Shown: positions 47,684 to 61,393, numbered from the stretch's first letter. The stretch is 64,000 bases of DNA from Antitrichia curtipendula (GCA_951230915.1 OX579638.1:33270322-33334321); one strand, 5' to 3'. The notes: a model not told the origin generated them from the sequence alone. Program-made: numbers and translations.

Positions 47684-48480
47684 ATGAGTGAGCATCTCTA
47701 TAGTTGTGTTTTATTGGCCCTGAAGATTGTAGGTCAATTTGCAAAAATAATTTTCATTAGCACGAATGAAGTCACCACTATTGATAACACATCATGGCTT
47801 GGTGTGCATGTCTATGCCATAGACTTTCAGAATTCAAGAAAGAATCCCACATTTTTGGCATTTTTCTTGCATATCTAATAGTAGCACTAAGAACCACTTG
47901 ATCAATGTCATAATGTATTCTTTGATGGAAGAGGGGGGCTTAACTCATGAGGACATAGCATGAGTATAAGGCCAACAACATCAGTACATCTGAAGGACCA
48001 AAAATGAGCGTTAAGATTCAAATTTGTAAAAAATGAATGCCCTCTATAATTGACAATACATAAAATCTCAAGCCTCTAGAGGGATGCTCCAAAGCAGCCG
48101 AAAGGACCCTAGGATAACATTTAAATTCGTTTAAGGATTGTTTTTCTCATATAGTCGCTCACCTTGCGCCATGACATCGGATGACTGTCAATGGTTCCAA
48201 ATCCAAGTAAAAGGTATTATATAATCAGGGTTTAGGTATTGTAATGCATTCTTTTGTTGGAATTGACACTCATTTTTGGTACAATGAACTATTGAAGAGA
48301 CCTACACTTTGATAATGTATCAAATTTTGTTTTCTTTGAAGGATTTTCCAATTGCCAATCAAAACTTCATCTATGTAAACAACATGTTCAAGATTTGGAT
48401 AGTGGATCACTTATGTGACCCACCTATGCAACTTTCTATTTTAATTTCCAACCAATGACAAGTCTCAAATTATTATACAA
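47684..48480 (+). pseudogene. Relic of a hAT-type transposase-like gene
   Basis: A short open piece (47684-47878) contains STNEVTTIDNTSWLGVHVY, close in pattern to the catalytic region of plant hAT-derived proteins (CDEVTTIDNQSW type). After it, decayed sequence in the same direction still reads NHLINVIMYSL and EEGGLTHEDIA, with stops. Further traces to about 48480 are weak. It is unlike the two hATs at 38.6-46.6 kb and represents another, older family. Confidence 0.45.
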
Positions 48481-51400
48481 AAATAAAAAGAACCTTATCA
48501 TTGATGATTACAATGTATTATTTTGAAGACAAGTAGTATCATTTTGGCAGAGATGTAAAAACAATAGCAAAAATGCAATTTTTGTAATGCTAAAGAGAAT
48601 ATTTTAGGCGGGACTAATAATCTATTGTTCACTTTTTATCAAAACTAATAGATTGCTCAGGCTTCTAAGTGGACTTCACAAATTTATATTGAATAAGAGA
48701 AATCATTACAAGTTTATTTGTGAAGTTGAATTTGTTATGAGTTTTATAAAATGTAACAAATATTACAAATGTGAAATGGAATTGATGCAACAACAATTTA
48801 TGTTCATACATGCTACTTTTTGTGATGCTAAGTAATAATTACACCATTCTCAATTTTATGAAAATGATCATCAAATGCCTTTCTAAGAAGTATTTTTTTT
48901 GCTTTACAATTTGAAATATTTTTGATACACAAATGATGACTTCTATTGATTTGAGTCATAAAGATATTCAAGATAATGATCAAAAATTTAAAAACGCACA
49001 ACATACAAGTTTTGATTTTATTCCAATATTTTTAAGATTTTGAATGCAATCTATAAAATTTAGGGGCAATATTTAGTATTCAAAATAATTCATTTTCAAA
49101 TTGTTTTTTCTCAATCATAATAATGCAAATCTACTTCATTATTTTAAACATTGTTGCGTATGTACTACAACTTCCATTTTAATAGATTTGAATTTAATTT
49201 ACATATATATATTACATGATTGCTTGGATTTGCAAACGGGGTTATAGAATGATTCTGGCTTCTTTTTTTTTACATCTTCAAATTTGTTGAAGTTGTGGGC
49301 TATGTATCCAATTAGTTGCTAATGACATTACAACAATCTTTAGATTTTAGAATTTGAAAACCATGAAATTCAAAATATTAGTAGTATAGAGATTGTGAGA
49401 TATTTAGAATTGAGTTATGTTGTTGTATATGTTACCTTGTCATAGAAATAGAATTTGACTACAAACAATTTTTTTCTATTTAAATGAAAGAAAAAAGAAA
49501 GAAAAAAAATGAAGAAAAAAACTCATTGGCATATACTAAAATACTAACTAATAATCTAACATTTAAAATCATTTTGCTTTCTTCTTCTATGTTATTACCA
49601 CATTTATCACCATATATAGTCTATTTCCATTTATGACTATTTTGAAGAAAGTCATATTTAAGGTCAAATAATTTGAATGTCAAATAAGTATATAGACAAT
49701 GGTCTATGACAAGTATATGACGTATTCAAGGTGTGCACAAAATATTATTCACTAGTATTGGGTGTTCCCTTTTACAATTAATGATGCCCCACTTCCACCA
49801 CCACCCTCATAACCATTGGCTAAATCCTTAAAACTTGACAAAAACAATATAATTTAGTCTTGAAAAGACGGACATATGACTTTCCAAATCCCTTTCTTTT
49901 TGTATATTCTCTTTTTGTGATTATTTATGCTTGAAATTTTGTATGTATTTTTTTAAAGAGAAAATCACATGTCTTCTACAAGTCAAATAAATTTTAGATT
50001 CTTTTATGAAAGTTTGAAACTATAGTGAATTTATTAAAGAAATCTTAAAAATATTCATATCAAATACAAAATATGCTCTAAAATTATGAATTTTTTTGCA
50101 CATGTGTTTGTAATAGTTTGGAATATCATGAAGTGAAAGCATCTATCATATCGTTCTCTTAATCAAAATTCAAAAGATCATGGTTATTGGATTCAAGCTC
50201 AAATTGCAATAAAATATTCAATGTTAAGAATTTTATTCAAATTTTCAAGTTGAAGTAGAAACTATATTGTATTGACTTCACGTCATTACTTAGACTTAAA
50301 TTCAAAAAATAGAATTTTCATTACTCAACTTCACATCAAAAACTAGGTCGGGCATAGAAGATATTAAAATATATTGCATGTTGATCCATGGATCCATGGA
50401 TAAATTCTTCTTATGTAGAAAAGTCAAATATACCACATAAAGCAATATTCAACATCATTCTCAAAAAATACAATCAACCACCTCCCACGAAAAGAATTGG
50501 ATGAAAAAATGTATTTTTCCACACACAAAGTCATCCATTGGCCAATAATCAACTATTTCAATGTTACAACATGTACATCTTACAATCACAACCATTAGCT
50601 AAATCCTTGCCATGTGATAAATGCAATCCTCCCTTTGTCTCAAAATAAATCCATGGTTTCTTGGAAAAGGCTACATTAATGCGTAAGGTGCTCCTATTTA
50701 GACAAGAATGTATAGTTATTGCAACTTGTAGTCATCTCAAGTAGGTGTCAAAGTTATGAAGTTTGTAGCCACATAGATTATGTTGAAAATTGGCACAAAA
50801 ATTGTCAATTTTCTTATGCTATTCTCCGAACAACTCCAATGCATTGAACTATGATTGAAATGTACAAGTAATTGAACCATTGGAAGGACATGAACCATCT
50901 TCTATAACTCTCCTAGAAGGACATTGACTCTAATTGATGCCACAAAGAAAGCTTTGAAGAACATGGACAAAGAAAAGTTGAACAACATTTTCCTCTGTTG
51001 ACAACAATGCATGGTCCAAGCAATCACTTGGGCAAGGATAAGCTAAAACTCGAGGGAAACTACCAATCATTCTACACTCAACAATGCCCAAATGACACCA
51101 TCAAGCACACCCAACATTTCATTTCTATCAACCATCAAAACATCAAACTAAGTTTGAGACAACCAATTCTCCACAACCTCAGATTTATTTAAAGACAAAG
51201 GCAGTATAATTTAAGCCCCCACAAATCCAGAGGAGCATTATACCTTCCTCTTTTGGACCCCAGGGAACAATGTTAACAATGTTATGCAATGTAAATTGAA
51301 GAGAGTCATAATAAAAGGTCTGAGTGTAATGATGTACGTACATTGTTGACAAAAAAACCACTAATTACAAAAAAATAAATTGTACATTCAACCATTTCCA

Positions 51401-51962
51401 TGGTTTACCTTGGTGATGCCTGAGTACTGACCTGAACGGGAGAGGACTTTCAGATGAGGGTAGCTGCTCATCTGGTTAATTTACATCTGGCTTACGTAGC
51501 CTAAATTAAAAATGGAATCCTACAATTGACTACCGGTAATGGTCGAAACAATACAACTCTCAACGTTCACTACGTAATCCTTATCCTACACCAACTCCAA
51601 TAATAGAGAGCATTGGCTCCATTCCCTTCCGGAAGGTGCCTACGAGCTGGGTGCCAAAACCTTCAATCTGTTTTATCAGCTCCAAAGCTTTATCCTTCTG
51701 GCATCGGGATTAGTCACAGTATTAAAGTGCATTCAGACTAGAAAATCATCAATACGCACCCCAAGCAGGCTTTAATGTATTACCAAAGGTCTAGTTAGAT
51801 TAACGCCGAAATAGAGCTTTAATCCATCGTTATTTAATTGGCTATCGACTAATGAATTAGTTACATAGAGCTATTTAAACTATAGTAATGAAGAATGAAC
51901 TGAAAAACTCAAACTTTGGATCAGTTCTTATTGAACTAGAAAGAGAGGAAGAACTGCTTCAC
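48481..51962. other. AT-rich spacer
   Basis: I find no gene, clear element end or tandem array in this long AT-rich stretch. Short open frames (for example 48653-48835 and 50998-51192) lack motifs. The last 500 bases include the 3' flank of the minus-strand F-box gene. Confidence 0.4.
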
Positions 51963-53885
51963 TTAAACCTGAGCGTCCAAGCGAGGTTCAAATGCGAAGC
52001 CCAGAACTTCCATATTACTGTTTAGGGTACATGCAGGTAACCACCACCACGAATTTCGATACATATCATACATGAGCAGCTCACGGGAGAATGACTCTCT
52101 GAGGCATATATAGTCTCCGTGTGAAACGCACAAAAAATGGTAACGTTGAGATCTGCACAAATGTCATAAAAACATGAGAGTTAAAAAAACATCCACAGTT
52201 ACAGTTATCCAAATAGAACTTAAATTTTTTACTAAAGGGCAGGAGTACTCGACCAAAAACATCTGCAGAGATTCCATTTGACAAAAATTCACGTATCAAA
52301 CTGCTTACATACTGCTTCCATCAAATTGAACTGAACGAAACCTAAAGAGTTCAGTGAGTTAGATGCGCAGATGGCATCTACTAGTAAACACGCTGAGTGT
52401 GCAAATGAAAAGAAAGACGTAAAAAATCTCAGTAACGGCAATGATTAGTATTCGACCTCTCACGTCCCTCACTTTAAAAATCTTGGAAGGTTCATGGTGG
52501 ACTCACTTAAAGAGTTTGTTGAACAGTGTATCTGGCATGCGCTGGACTTCCAACCATTCACTTCTGGTCATATCCAGACGCCATAGATGCACACTTCTCA
52601 CAGTCCTGTACTCTTCCACCCCACCCACCATCAAAAGCTCTCCACGGTGGCCAATAATCTGAGGACAGACCAAATTCAGAGGCATTTTGGCTTTCAGTTC
52701 ATGCCAAGTTCCCTCATGGACATCAAAAGCCAAGACGCCAGCAGTTGCTCCAAAACTCATACCGTAAAGATACCCATTTATATAAGCTGTCCCTGTAATA
52801 AGGGCAAGCTTTTTAGGAAGGCTGCTGGTAACATGCCATGAGTTGGTTCTAGAGTCATAAACCTGCACCAGATAGTATAAGAATCAGAGCTGCCGAAATT
52901 ATATGAGAGCAATGAAGAATTCCGATACAAAGGCAACAGACACCTCCAAGATCAGATTATAAAGTTTCATCTCAAACTCATCAAATTATACCCCAACCAA
53001 TCATAACTTGCCAATGCAACTCCAATTAATGCGAAGTAATGTAAATAAGTCCTCGAGTCAGGATGATAAAAAGGACTCTTAATCAAGGCACCTATTACCA
53101 TAATCAACTGCACAGAAGGAAAAGGAATTGCACTTCTAAATCAAACAAGAACAGGAACAATGGGAGGAAAGCAATTCAAGGACCTGGGATGTCAAGATTG
53201 GACCATCTTGAACTACGAGAATCTTATACGTCCCTTGCTCCTGATCCATCACCATGCCGACCACATAGGGACATTTCATGTGTAGCATAAGAGGCAATTT
53301 CCGCCGTGTTCGCATCATGGGATTCGACACGGAAAGATGCCTATAAGAACCTGTTGCCGCATGACACAACAGCCCTCCCGCAGAGGCCACCACGTCAACA
53401 GATTCAAAATGCGGACAGGGGAGGAAGAATGAGTGAGGTAGCAAGTGCCATTTCTGGGATGTAGGATCGTAAGCTGCAAACTTCTGCTGCAGCAGGTCTG
53501 CAAACATGAGGAACAGCGACCCTTGCGAGGGAACTCTTGAGTGGATCGAGAGGAAGCTTTTCACGTTGATAATCTCGTTCCAGCGTTTGCACACACACCG
53601 GAGCCGGAAGAAGCTCGGCAGAGGTAGCCATGCCAAAATTATGTCATGTAGATGCTCAGGCAAGTTACTCCAAAGCTCATCATCCAAGGGCTCCACAGTC
53701 TCCCTCCTACCTGAATATGGACGCGGATTTAGAGATGACTTCCTTCGCTCTCCTTTCTCGAAACCTACATGATCCCTTGATGCCTTAACCACAGACAAAG
53801 ACGCTAATGATCGTACTAGGTCGGTACTAGAAGCAGAAACGGGATCAGTCTCCATGCCGTCATCGCCGCTATTGTCCCCGCTCAT
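51963..53885 (-). CDS. F-box/kelch-repeat protein
   Basis: Three exons (53885-53184, 52862-52507, 52152-51963) with GT-AG introns join in phase to a 415-residue protein. Residues 68-110 form an F-box (LWSNLPEHLHDIILAWLPLP, then CVCKRWNEII), which binds SKP1 in an SCF ubiquitin ligase. The rest is a kelch/galactose-oxidase-like propeller that would choose the substrate: AAYDPTSQKWHLLPH, then VYDSRTNSWHV at the exon 2 start, GELLMVGGV, and LLMYDMYRNSWWWLP and FEPRLD in the last exon. The ending resembles the plant family that includes HAWAIIAN SKIRT and At5g15710, but I cannot assign an orthologue. The start is the first in-frame ATG; an upstream frame begins only at TTG 54011. About 50 N-terminal residues are acidic and Ser-rich. 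Confidence 0.92.
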
Positions 53886-53989
53886 TGCTGCTGGATAGTG
53901 ATTCACATTCACAATACGATCATTGATTTGATTCCTTCCAAACCCTAGCTTCCCCTGAAAACTCTGCCTTAGAATCCTGAAGGACGAAC

Positions 53990-54380
53990 AAATTCCCAAA
54001 CAGGTCCCCAAATCGTCGAAAACAAAACGACGAAATCGTCAAAGAGAGTTTCAGTACCCTGGGGTTTGAATTCTATCCTCTGCTTCTGTTTAGTGAACCA
54101 TGGGAATCTCCTCAAACCGAAGCCACGGGAACTAATATCAGAAGAGAACACAATAATATGAAGATTCACATGCACAGCGCGATCCTGCCTTCGAAATCAT
54201 AGCTCCCTCCTGTAATGCTAAAAACTCTGGTCATATCTGTCGACAAATTCTCAAATAGGTCACAAGTATCGTCAACAAAACAACGAAATTGTCAAAGAGA
54301 AATCCCCATTGCTAGGGTTTGCAATCTGCTCCTCAGCTTCTGCATATTAAACCATAGGGATATTCTCAAAGCGCTACTAA
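53990..54380. repeat. Tandem duplication upstream of the F-box gene
   Basis: The segment at about 53990-54130 resembles 54247-54380: CAAACAGGTCCCCAA against CAAATAGGTCACAAG, then ACGAAATCGTCAAAGAGA against ACGAAATTGTCAAAGAGA, TAGGGTTTG-like and CTGCTTCTG words, and AACCATRGGRATMTYCTCAAA. It lies in the probable 5' untranslated or promoter region, so the transcript start could be duplicated. Confidence 0.65.
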
Positions 54381-56273
54381 TAATAGAATCGGAGACCAAT
54401 AATGTGGAGTACAAATCGATGCTCAGATGATATCATCGTCACCACCACCTCAACAGGGAATTCCCCTGCGAGTTCCAAACTCAAACTCCGGGGTCAGGAA
54501 CTCTGGCGTTCGGCAATCGTGCTTCCTGACTACGGCGAATTGCCTCTTCACTTCACTTGCCACCTCAGTCGCTGAGAGGATCCCCCCTGTGGCTGAGAAT
54601 GCGCGAGCAACATCGGACAGGCCGCTACTTTAGTTTCGGAGGTGGTGGCTTTTCGGTTAAGTGCTGTGCAATGCGGTTCTGGAGCTAAACCTAATCGGAG
54701 GCAGGGAAACTTTTTCGGCCCAAAAACTTGCGTCAAAATACGTTTTGGAATATTCCGGCGCAGGTTTCACAATTATTATCAGCAAGGTACTTTGCCCTAA
54801 AATGATACGGAGCATCATTTATGGACCGCCATGGTAAACTTGCCAATCTCTGCACATAAATATAGAGACTTGCTTGTTTTGAAATTTGACATGATTATTA
54901 AATGCCACATTACGATTCACCTCCAAGAAACATAATGCAATATAAATTCTTCCTACAAATTTTATTTTAATTTGGAGGCAATGAAATTGGCAGCTAGATG
55001 TATTATTATTTGGCACATTTTAGATCATCCAAATCACCAAATGCCTTCATCATGAAAAGAGTGGAAAACATTATCCCATTGGTGTAGAAGGTGCATTTGG
55101 GGATACAAATATGTATTTGAAGGTATGACAAAATTTCAATTGATATAATATTTTATAAATTTAAAGAATAACACAAGAATTGTTATTTTTTTTGACAATT
55201 TGTTTCATAGAATTTTATACACACACTTCAAAAAAAAGTAATCAAATTTTATTTGTACCATCATTTTGTTAGGGCATGAAACACCAAAAATTAATCCCTT
55301 CCCAAATATTTGCTTGCATGAGAAGGTGAGTCATATAGATGGCCATGTTTTTGCTTTTGTAATGAAATCTATACAAAAAATTTATACAACATGGGAGTTG
55401 AAATCATCATCAAATTAGTTCAAAGAATGAGAATGGTTAGTGCATTCAAGCATGTATTGATTGTGAAAGAAAGTAGTTACTTGGCGGCATTTGAAAATGA
55501 CTTTTTTTCCTCTAGGTGTAACATCCATTCTTGTTGACTATATTATTTTTGACTTGGAATACCAACATTACGGTCATATAATGAACTATAATATAAATTT
55601 TGAATTTATATTGTTATAAATTTTTATGAAATCACTTTAACAATGTTTAAATGACACATTGTTGTTTTTTGTACCATCCAACACCTTGTCAAATCTAGAA
55701 TTCTAAACACTTTGAATAATTGTTTAATCTTCAATTCCTTTGGGTTTCACAATACAACCTAATGGTCCATTTAAATACAATGAGTCCTTCAGATTGCCTT
55801 TTGAAATGAGTCCATTCTTCACTCTAGATGAAAGGGAAGGAAGCTTTACATCTACAAAAATTAATTCTATGTTGAAGAAGTTTATTAGCTATATTGCTCA
55901 AAAAAGAAGCCAATGATATGGATAGCTCTTCTTATAGTGTAGTGTTTATCAAGGTAGGAATATCATAAATAGATAATTTAGGAATTTCAACTTGTAGGAT
56001 ATGAGGAATTCATTGAGAAATTAGTCCCAACGTGTGCAAAAATATGATTGAGGAAGAATGAAGAAAAAAAAAATCTTTAAAATGAATATTTCATTCAATA
56101 TAAATGAGGATTTTTCATCTAAACCAATTCTTAGCTCATAGCTTCACCTAAAATGACTCCCTTTGAAACTTGTTCCCATTGAAGTGTAAACCAATCAAGT
56201 GTAAATAAACTGAATCTTTTTCAATTAACAACAGAGTCAACTATTGTCTATTTTAGGATCCCTAATGTGCCAT
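54381..56273. other. Spacer between the F-box gene and Copia 2
   Basis: Up to about 54760 the sequence is GC-richer and may belong to the F-box promoter; a short frame at 54427-54633 has no motif. From 54800 to 56273 it is AT-rich and featureless. Confidence 0.4.
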
Positions 56274-56506
56274 TAGAGTGTAGGATTCTCTCATACTACA
56301 GTCCCCTACCTGGACTTATACGATTCACTTTCGTAGTAAACATATATTATCAGTATATAGGTTGTTAGCAATTAGTGCAATAGTTTGTTGATTTTGTGAC
56401 GGTTCTTTCCCCTGCATCGTACATGGTTATATGTAGCTCATGTTTTAATGTAAAGATCACTTGTGTGGTGGATTTTAGTCCCTATTATTGTTTGTAGTTT
56501 GCATCA

Positions 56507-56519
56507 TGGTATCAGAGCC
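56507..56519 (+). promoter_or_regulatory. tRNA-Met primer binding site of Copia 2
   Basis: TGGTATCAGAGCC immediately follows the 5' LTR. It is complementary to the 3' end of plant initiator tRNA-Met, the standard primer for reverse transcription in Copia elements. Confidence 0.85.
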
Positions 56520-56910
56520 CCGAGAGGATGATCCTAAATTGTGGATTGAGCATCGTTCATTTTTCCTTTGATCTCTAATTGTCTATTGAGCATTGTTTTG
56601 TTTGAGTATCATGATTGTGGAAGTGGAAGGGTGTAAGTTGCATTTGTAGTAGCGTAACCTAGTCCCCATGTGTTCTATTATCACCGAACCAAATAATAAT
56701 TTATGTCACTGTGTGTGCATAGGACGAAGGAGGTCCGTCATCAACAAAGCATGTTTAGCATAGACAAAACAATAATCCGAACCACACACAAGTTTTATGT
56801 CCGTAACTTGAGAGACGCATTCATACAAGTTCCAGTCCCGAAACCAGAGGTCCAGAAAATAAAATCCATCTAGCAGTCCTCTTCATAGTCAACAATCTCC
56901 AACAGGAATC

Positions 56911-59900
56911 ATGTCTACTTCTGACGTTCTTTGTAAAGCACACAAGTTAACTACAGAGAATTACCAAACATGGAAGACGCAATGTAGGTTGTTGTTGATG
57001 AAAGAGAACACATGGAAATATGTCAATCTTGCAGAAACTAATTGTCTAATAATTAATGAACCTGAGGATATGTCCAAAGGAAGAGCGACGGCCCTGTATT
57101 TGAATACAATGTTCTGTTGTGAGTCGATCTTCAACGAGTTGGCTAAGGAGACCGATCCACGAGCAGCATAGAACACTTTGAAATAACGCTTTGAAAGAAC
57201 GAACAATACACCGCAGCTAATGCTGCTAGATAAGCTAAACTCAATCAGACTACTGGAGGGAGGGGCCGTAAATGACTACATTCAAAAAATTCAAGATACC
57301 AAATTGCAACTACGAGGAGTTGACCACACGATTTCAGACACTGATCTTGTCGAGCAAATGTTGAACACTCTTCCTTCTAGCTTCGAGGCCATATACAATC
57401 AAGTAAGCACTTTGGCCCACATGCCCACACTCAAAGCCCTGACCATCCTACTACTCCAGTACGAGCAGATAATGCAGTTTTGGTAGTTAGTTACTTTGGC
57501 ATTGCAACACACTGAAGCTCTTGTAGCACAGTTCCAATGGCCGATGGGACCATCTTACAACAACATGCACCACAGACCTCTGCACCACCAGGCGTTGAGG
57601 TACACTCCATCGAACTCCCCTCGTCCAGGTTCTTATAATGGTGGGGGTGCATCACAGACCTGCAATTGGTGCAGAATGAAAGGACATTTTCTTCAAGACT
57701 GCTACGAATTTGCGAAGGAAATAGCAAAGAGAGTCCAGGCTCGACAAAGTAGCGGATTTGGGACCGAGAAGGCACACTCTAGACCCGTCTTTCATTCCAA
57801 CGTACTAATTGAAGATCCTGACGATCATTTGGCAACATAGGAACATGCTAGCAACAATTTTGATATGAACCACAGCAGTCACGGCCTCACCTTCGAAGAA
57901 TCATGGATTCTTGATTCTGGTTGTTCTCAACATGTAAGTAGAGACCCTCATCAGTTTTCCAAATTAGAAATCACACGCAGTCCTGCAATGGTCCAGACAG
58001 CTGGAAAACAACTCCTGCTTGTAGAAGGCAAGGTTACTATTAATCTTGGACATCCAGATGAAATAAAGATTAATGATGTGTACTTCGTATCTGGCCTTTC
58101 GTTTAATCTTCTTTCTGTTGGTTCAATAACTGATATGGGATTCACCGTTGTCTTTGACAATAAAAAATGCCTCATTTATCAAGGAGCTACCAACATAGTT
58201 GGACGTAGAAAAAGAGCCCCTGCAATCGACTTATATCGGTATATAGTCCCTAATCCCAAATTTAAAATTTGTGCCGTCGCATCACCTTCCATTGCACACC
58301 TTTGGCACCACAAGTTAGGACACTTGAACTTTCATAGTATCAATTTTATGGGGTCTCATGGGTTGCTAAGGGAGTCCTGCTTATATTAGCTTCATATGAC
58401 GTTTGTGACGGATGCACAACAGGAAAACAGGCCCGTTTGGCCGCTCCCAAAATGGCATCTAGACCATAGGCAAAGACAGCCCTACAGCTCATTCATATTG
58501 ATTTTTGTAGTCCCATACAACCCACTCATATTGATCTTTGTAGTCCTATACAACCACCTTCACTAGGTGGAAATAGCTACTTAATCACGCTTACCGATGA
58601 CTATTTCCGATTCACTTGGATTTATTTTATGCGGAACAAGTCGGAGACATTGAAATATTTTAAATATTTTAAAGCAACAACGGAATTGGCTCTTAACGCC
58701 AAAATTCAAGTTCTTCGCAATGACAGAGGAGGAGAGTTTTTGTCCTTGGAATTCATATGGACACTCCAAGAAGCTAGGATACATCATGAACTTACTCAAG
58801 CGTATAGCCCACATCAAAATAGAGTCAGCGAACAAAAGAACGGGACTTTATTGGACAAGGCCCGCGTCAGGATCTCTGAAGCCAAGAGTCCACACTTCTT
58901 GTGGTCAGAAGCTATTACCACTCGCCAACTATCTAACCAATCGATCACCTACTCGTGCAAATTCTGGCATTAGCTCGTTCCAACAACTTTACTCAAAAGT
59001 TCTTGAGCTACATCATCTGCAAGTTTTTGGATGTGTCGCCTTTGCCCATGTCCCTGCCAAAAGAAGTGTAAAGTTGGACGAGCACATCATCAAATGCATA
59101 TTGTAGGTTATTCCGACTGCAATAAGGGATACCGACTTTATAATCCAACCTCTCAAACAATTCTCACCAGTGGAGACGTGCTCTTTGCTGAACATCACTA
59201 CTAGCACACTACTTCGAACACAACCAGTACACCCTCCGTGTCCGTTGAAGCTCTCTTAGAAGAATCAACAGCAATTGAAGTTCTGGACTCTAGCCTGTCT
59301 CCACCTTGGACTTTGCACTTGAATGAGGGCCCCAGTAGCTCCTCAACTCCAGTGCCATTCAATTCACCATTGCACCATACAATCGTCGAGCCTGCAGACT
59401 CAACTCCAACATCAAACAACTCACCCAATTCCGGAAGCCATCTTGACCGTCCACCTTCGGCTGATTTTGACCGTACGTCTGTGCATGATCAACACGACCC
59501 CACAGAGACACTACATGCTAACTCTTATCCTTCTGCTGCTCCATCCCTGCGGCAGTCGATTCGTCTCCGAGTTTCCAGTTCTCGCCTCCTCGATTACGCC
59601 ACTAATGCCGAGTTCTTTGGAGATTTGAATGCCTACTTTGCTGCTTTTAATAAACCAGTCTATTTCCATACTTGTGCAACCGCATTTGAAGAATCTCTCT
59701 TCTACAACGATGCCGCAACTCAACCTCAATGGCAAGCAGCCATGGAGCAAGAGATGATATCTATTCATGCCAACAATACTTGGTCGTTGGTCGAATTACC
59801 TCCTGGACAAATGGCTATAGCTGTTAAGTGGAAGTATAAATTGAAATTCGGCATAGCTTCTGTTTCTCCGAAGTATAAAGCATGTCTTGTGGCTTGCGGA

Positions 59901-60908
59901 GATCAACAACAATCTAGATTTAACTATCACGAAACATTCTCTCCAGTAGTGAAGTGGTCAACTATGAGAATTCTTGTATGCATGGCTGCTATGCATAATT
60001 GGAACTTGTATCATTTTGATGTCAAGACCGCATTTCTCAATGGAGATATTAAGGAGACCATTTTTCTTAAGCAGCCACCCGGATTCATCAAACTAAGGCA
60101 AGGAGCATTTGGTGTGTCAATTGCACAAGGCATCGTACGGTCTTCGACAATCCTCCAGAGCATGGTACGAGAGGATCAATCAGTATCTTATCTCACTCGG
60201 TCTCCATCCCTACATTGCTAATCCAAGCCTCTACATCCAAGCTACCTCTAATTCTACACTACTACTCATTATATAAGTAGATGATCTAATGGCGACCAAG
60301 AGCAATGACAAGAGGATTGCTTGGCTTCAGGAGCAGTTATGCAAAGAATTTGCGATGACTATTCTTGGCACATTGTCCCTATATTTGGGCATTGATTTTC
60401 TTTACAGCCCCCAGGGAATATTCATATCTCACAAGAGGTATATATTCACGTGTTTGGATGATGTGCAGCTACTTGATTGCCACTCCGTTCCTACTCCCAT
60501 AGAAGCACAAATTTATAGTACTTTGTCTGCAAACATGATTTTCCCATTGCTGGACAACCACGACATCATATATTATCGTATGGTAGTGGAAAAATTACTA
60601 CACGTGACCAATACTTGACCAAATGTCGCTTTTGCTGTCAGTTTGCTTACCAGGTTCACTTCTGCCCCTCGTGATGCTCATCTTCAAGTTGTTGTTCTTA
60701 TTTTTTGCTACCTTAAAGGCACTTCCGATTTTGCCATTCACTATCCGAGAGGGGGAGATTTCAAGCCATTTGGCTACTCCGATAGTGATTTTCTAGGAGA
60801 TGCAGATAAACGGAGATCTACTTCGGGATACATTATGAGTATAGGGACATCCCCAATTTCTTGGAAAAGCAAGTTACAAAACAAAGTGGCCCAATCCAGC
60901 TCCTGTGA
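56911..60908 (+). pseudogene. Copia 2 gag-pol polyprotein, broken
   Basis: ATG 56911 starts gag (NYQTWKTQCRLLL). A stop at 57169-57171 and a frame change follow, then gag continues (57220-57486, QDTKLQLRGV, LPSSFEAIYNQV) and the zinc knuckle CNWCRMKGHFLQDC (about 57660). The protease site is WILDSGCSQHV (57905-57937). The integrase has HLWHHKLGHLNFHS (58300), LTDDYFRFTW (58590), NDRGGEF (58720) and YSPHQNRVSEQKNG. Reverse transcriptase runs from about 59725 (PQWQAAMEQEM) with HFDVKTAFLNGD, a shift near 60100, and a VDD box at 60281-60289 whose preceding Tyr is a stop. RNase H (DFLGDADKRRSTSGY, about 60790-60835) ends abruptly at the deletion. It makes replication proteins of a retrotransposon but is inactive here. 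Confidence 0.88.
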
Positions 60909-60953
60909 GGTGGATTTTAGTCCCTATTATTGTCTGTAATTTGCATCATAGAG

Positions 60954-61393
60954 GAGCCTATCTATTTATGGTATTTGTACTTTTTATTTGATGTCAATAC
61001 ATGTGAGTCCAAACGAAAGCATGTCATCCCCCTCCGGACCCACCCAGCCCGCTCAATGAAACCCACCTACATCCATTCTGATTCAACTACTCCTTTCATC
61101 CATCCAAACTATGCATCCATCCAACTAATCTATGCATCCAGCCAACTAAGGGAAAAAATACTTCGAATTCAGACCGAGCAGTGTAAGAGCATTCGCACCG
61201 GTGGCCGCTGGAGCTGGCCTCAACAGCTCCTGGCGGGCCCTGACAACTTTTCAATCTTCATCGAGACCCTCGCAACGGCTCCTTTCGTCGCAGCCACATA
61301 AAAAATTGAAGTGGGCACTTCAGAGTAGTGAGTCCTTCCATTGACACGCGACCGTAAGTTTAGGAGAATCTCATCGTCAGAGCTTGTCCGAGC
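60954..61393. other. Spacer and possible element start
   Basis: After the Copia target duplication there is non-coding DNA. At 61184-61200 the sequence TAA followed by GAGCATTCGCACCGGTGG resembles the left end of PIF/Harbinger-type elements, with TAA as the 3-bp target site. The right end is not visible within the window, so this is a weak call. Confidence 0.35.

Larger units (their letters stand above)
56279..60948 (+). mobile_element. Copia LTR retrotransposon 2, 3' LTR collapsed
   Basis: The 5' LTR is 56279-56506 (TG to CA, 228 bp). It is followed at once by TGGTATCAGAGCC (56507-56519), a perfect tRNA-Met primer site. Only the last 40 or so bases of the 3' LTR remain (about 60909-60948, GTGGATTTTAGTCCCTATTA shared with the 5' LTR), joined directly to truncated RNase H. 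The 5-bp duplication TAGAG flanks the whole element (56274-56278 and 60949-60953), so the deletion occurred after insertion and inside it. The coding region has the Copia order but carries stops and shifts. Confidence 0.9.

Noticed and set aside
53886..54011. N-terminal extension of the F-box protein to 54011
   Set aside because: The extension begins at TTG, not ATG, and lies in the probable leader. The first in-frame ATG at 53885 was used.
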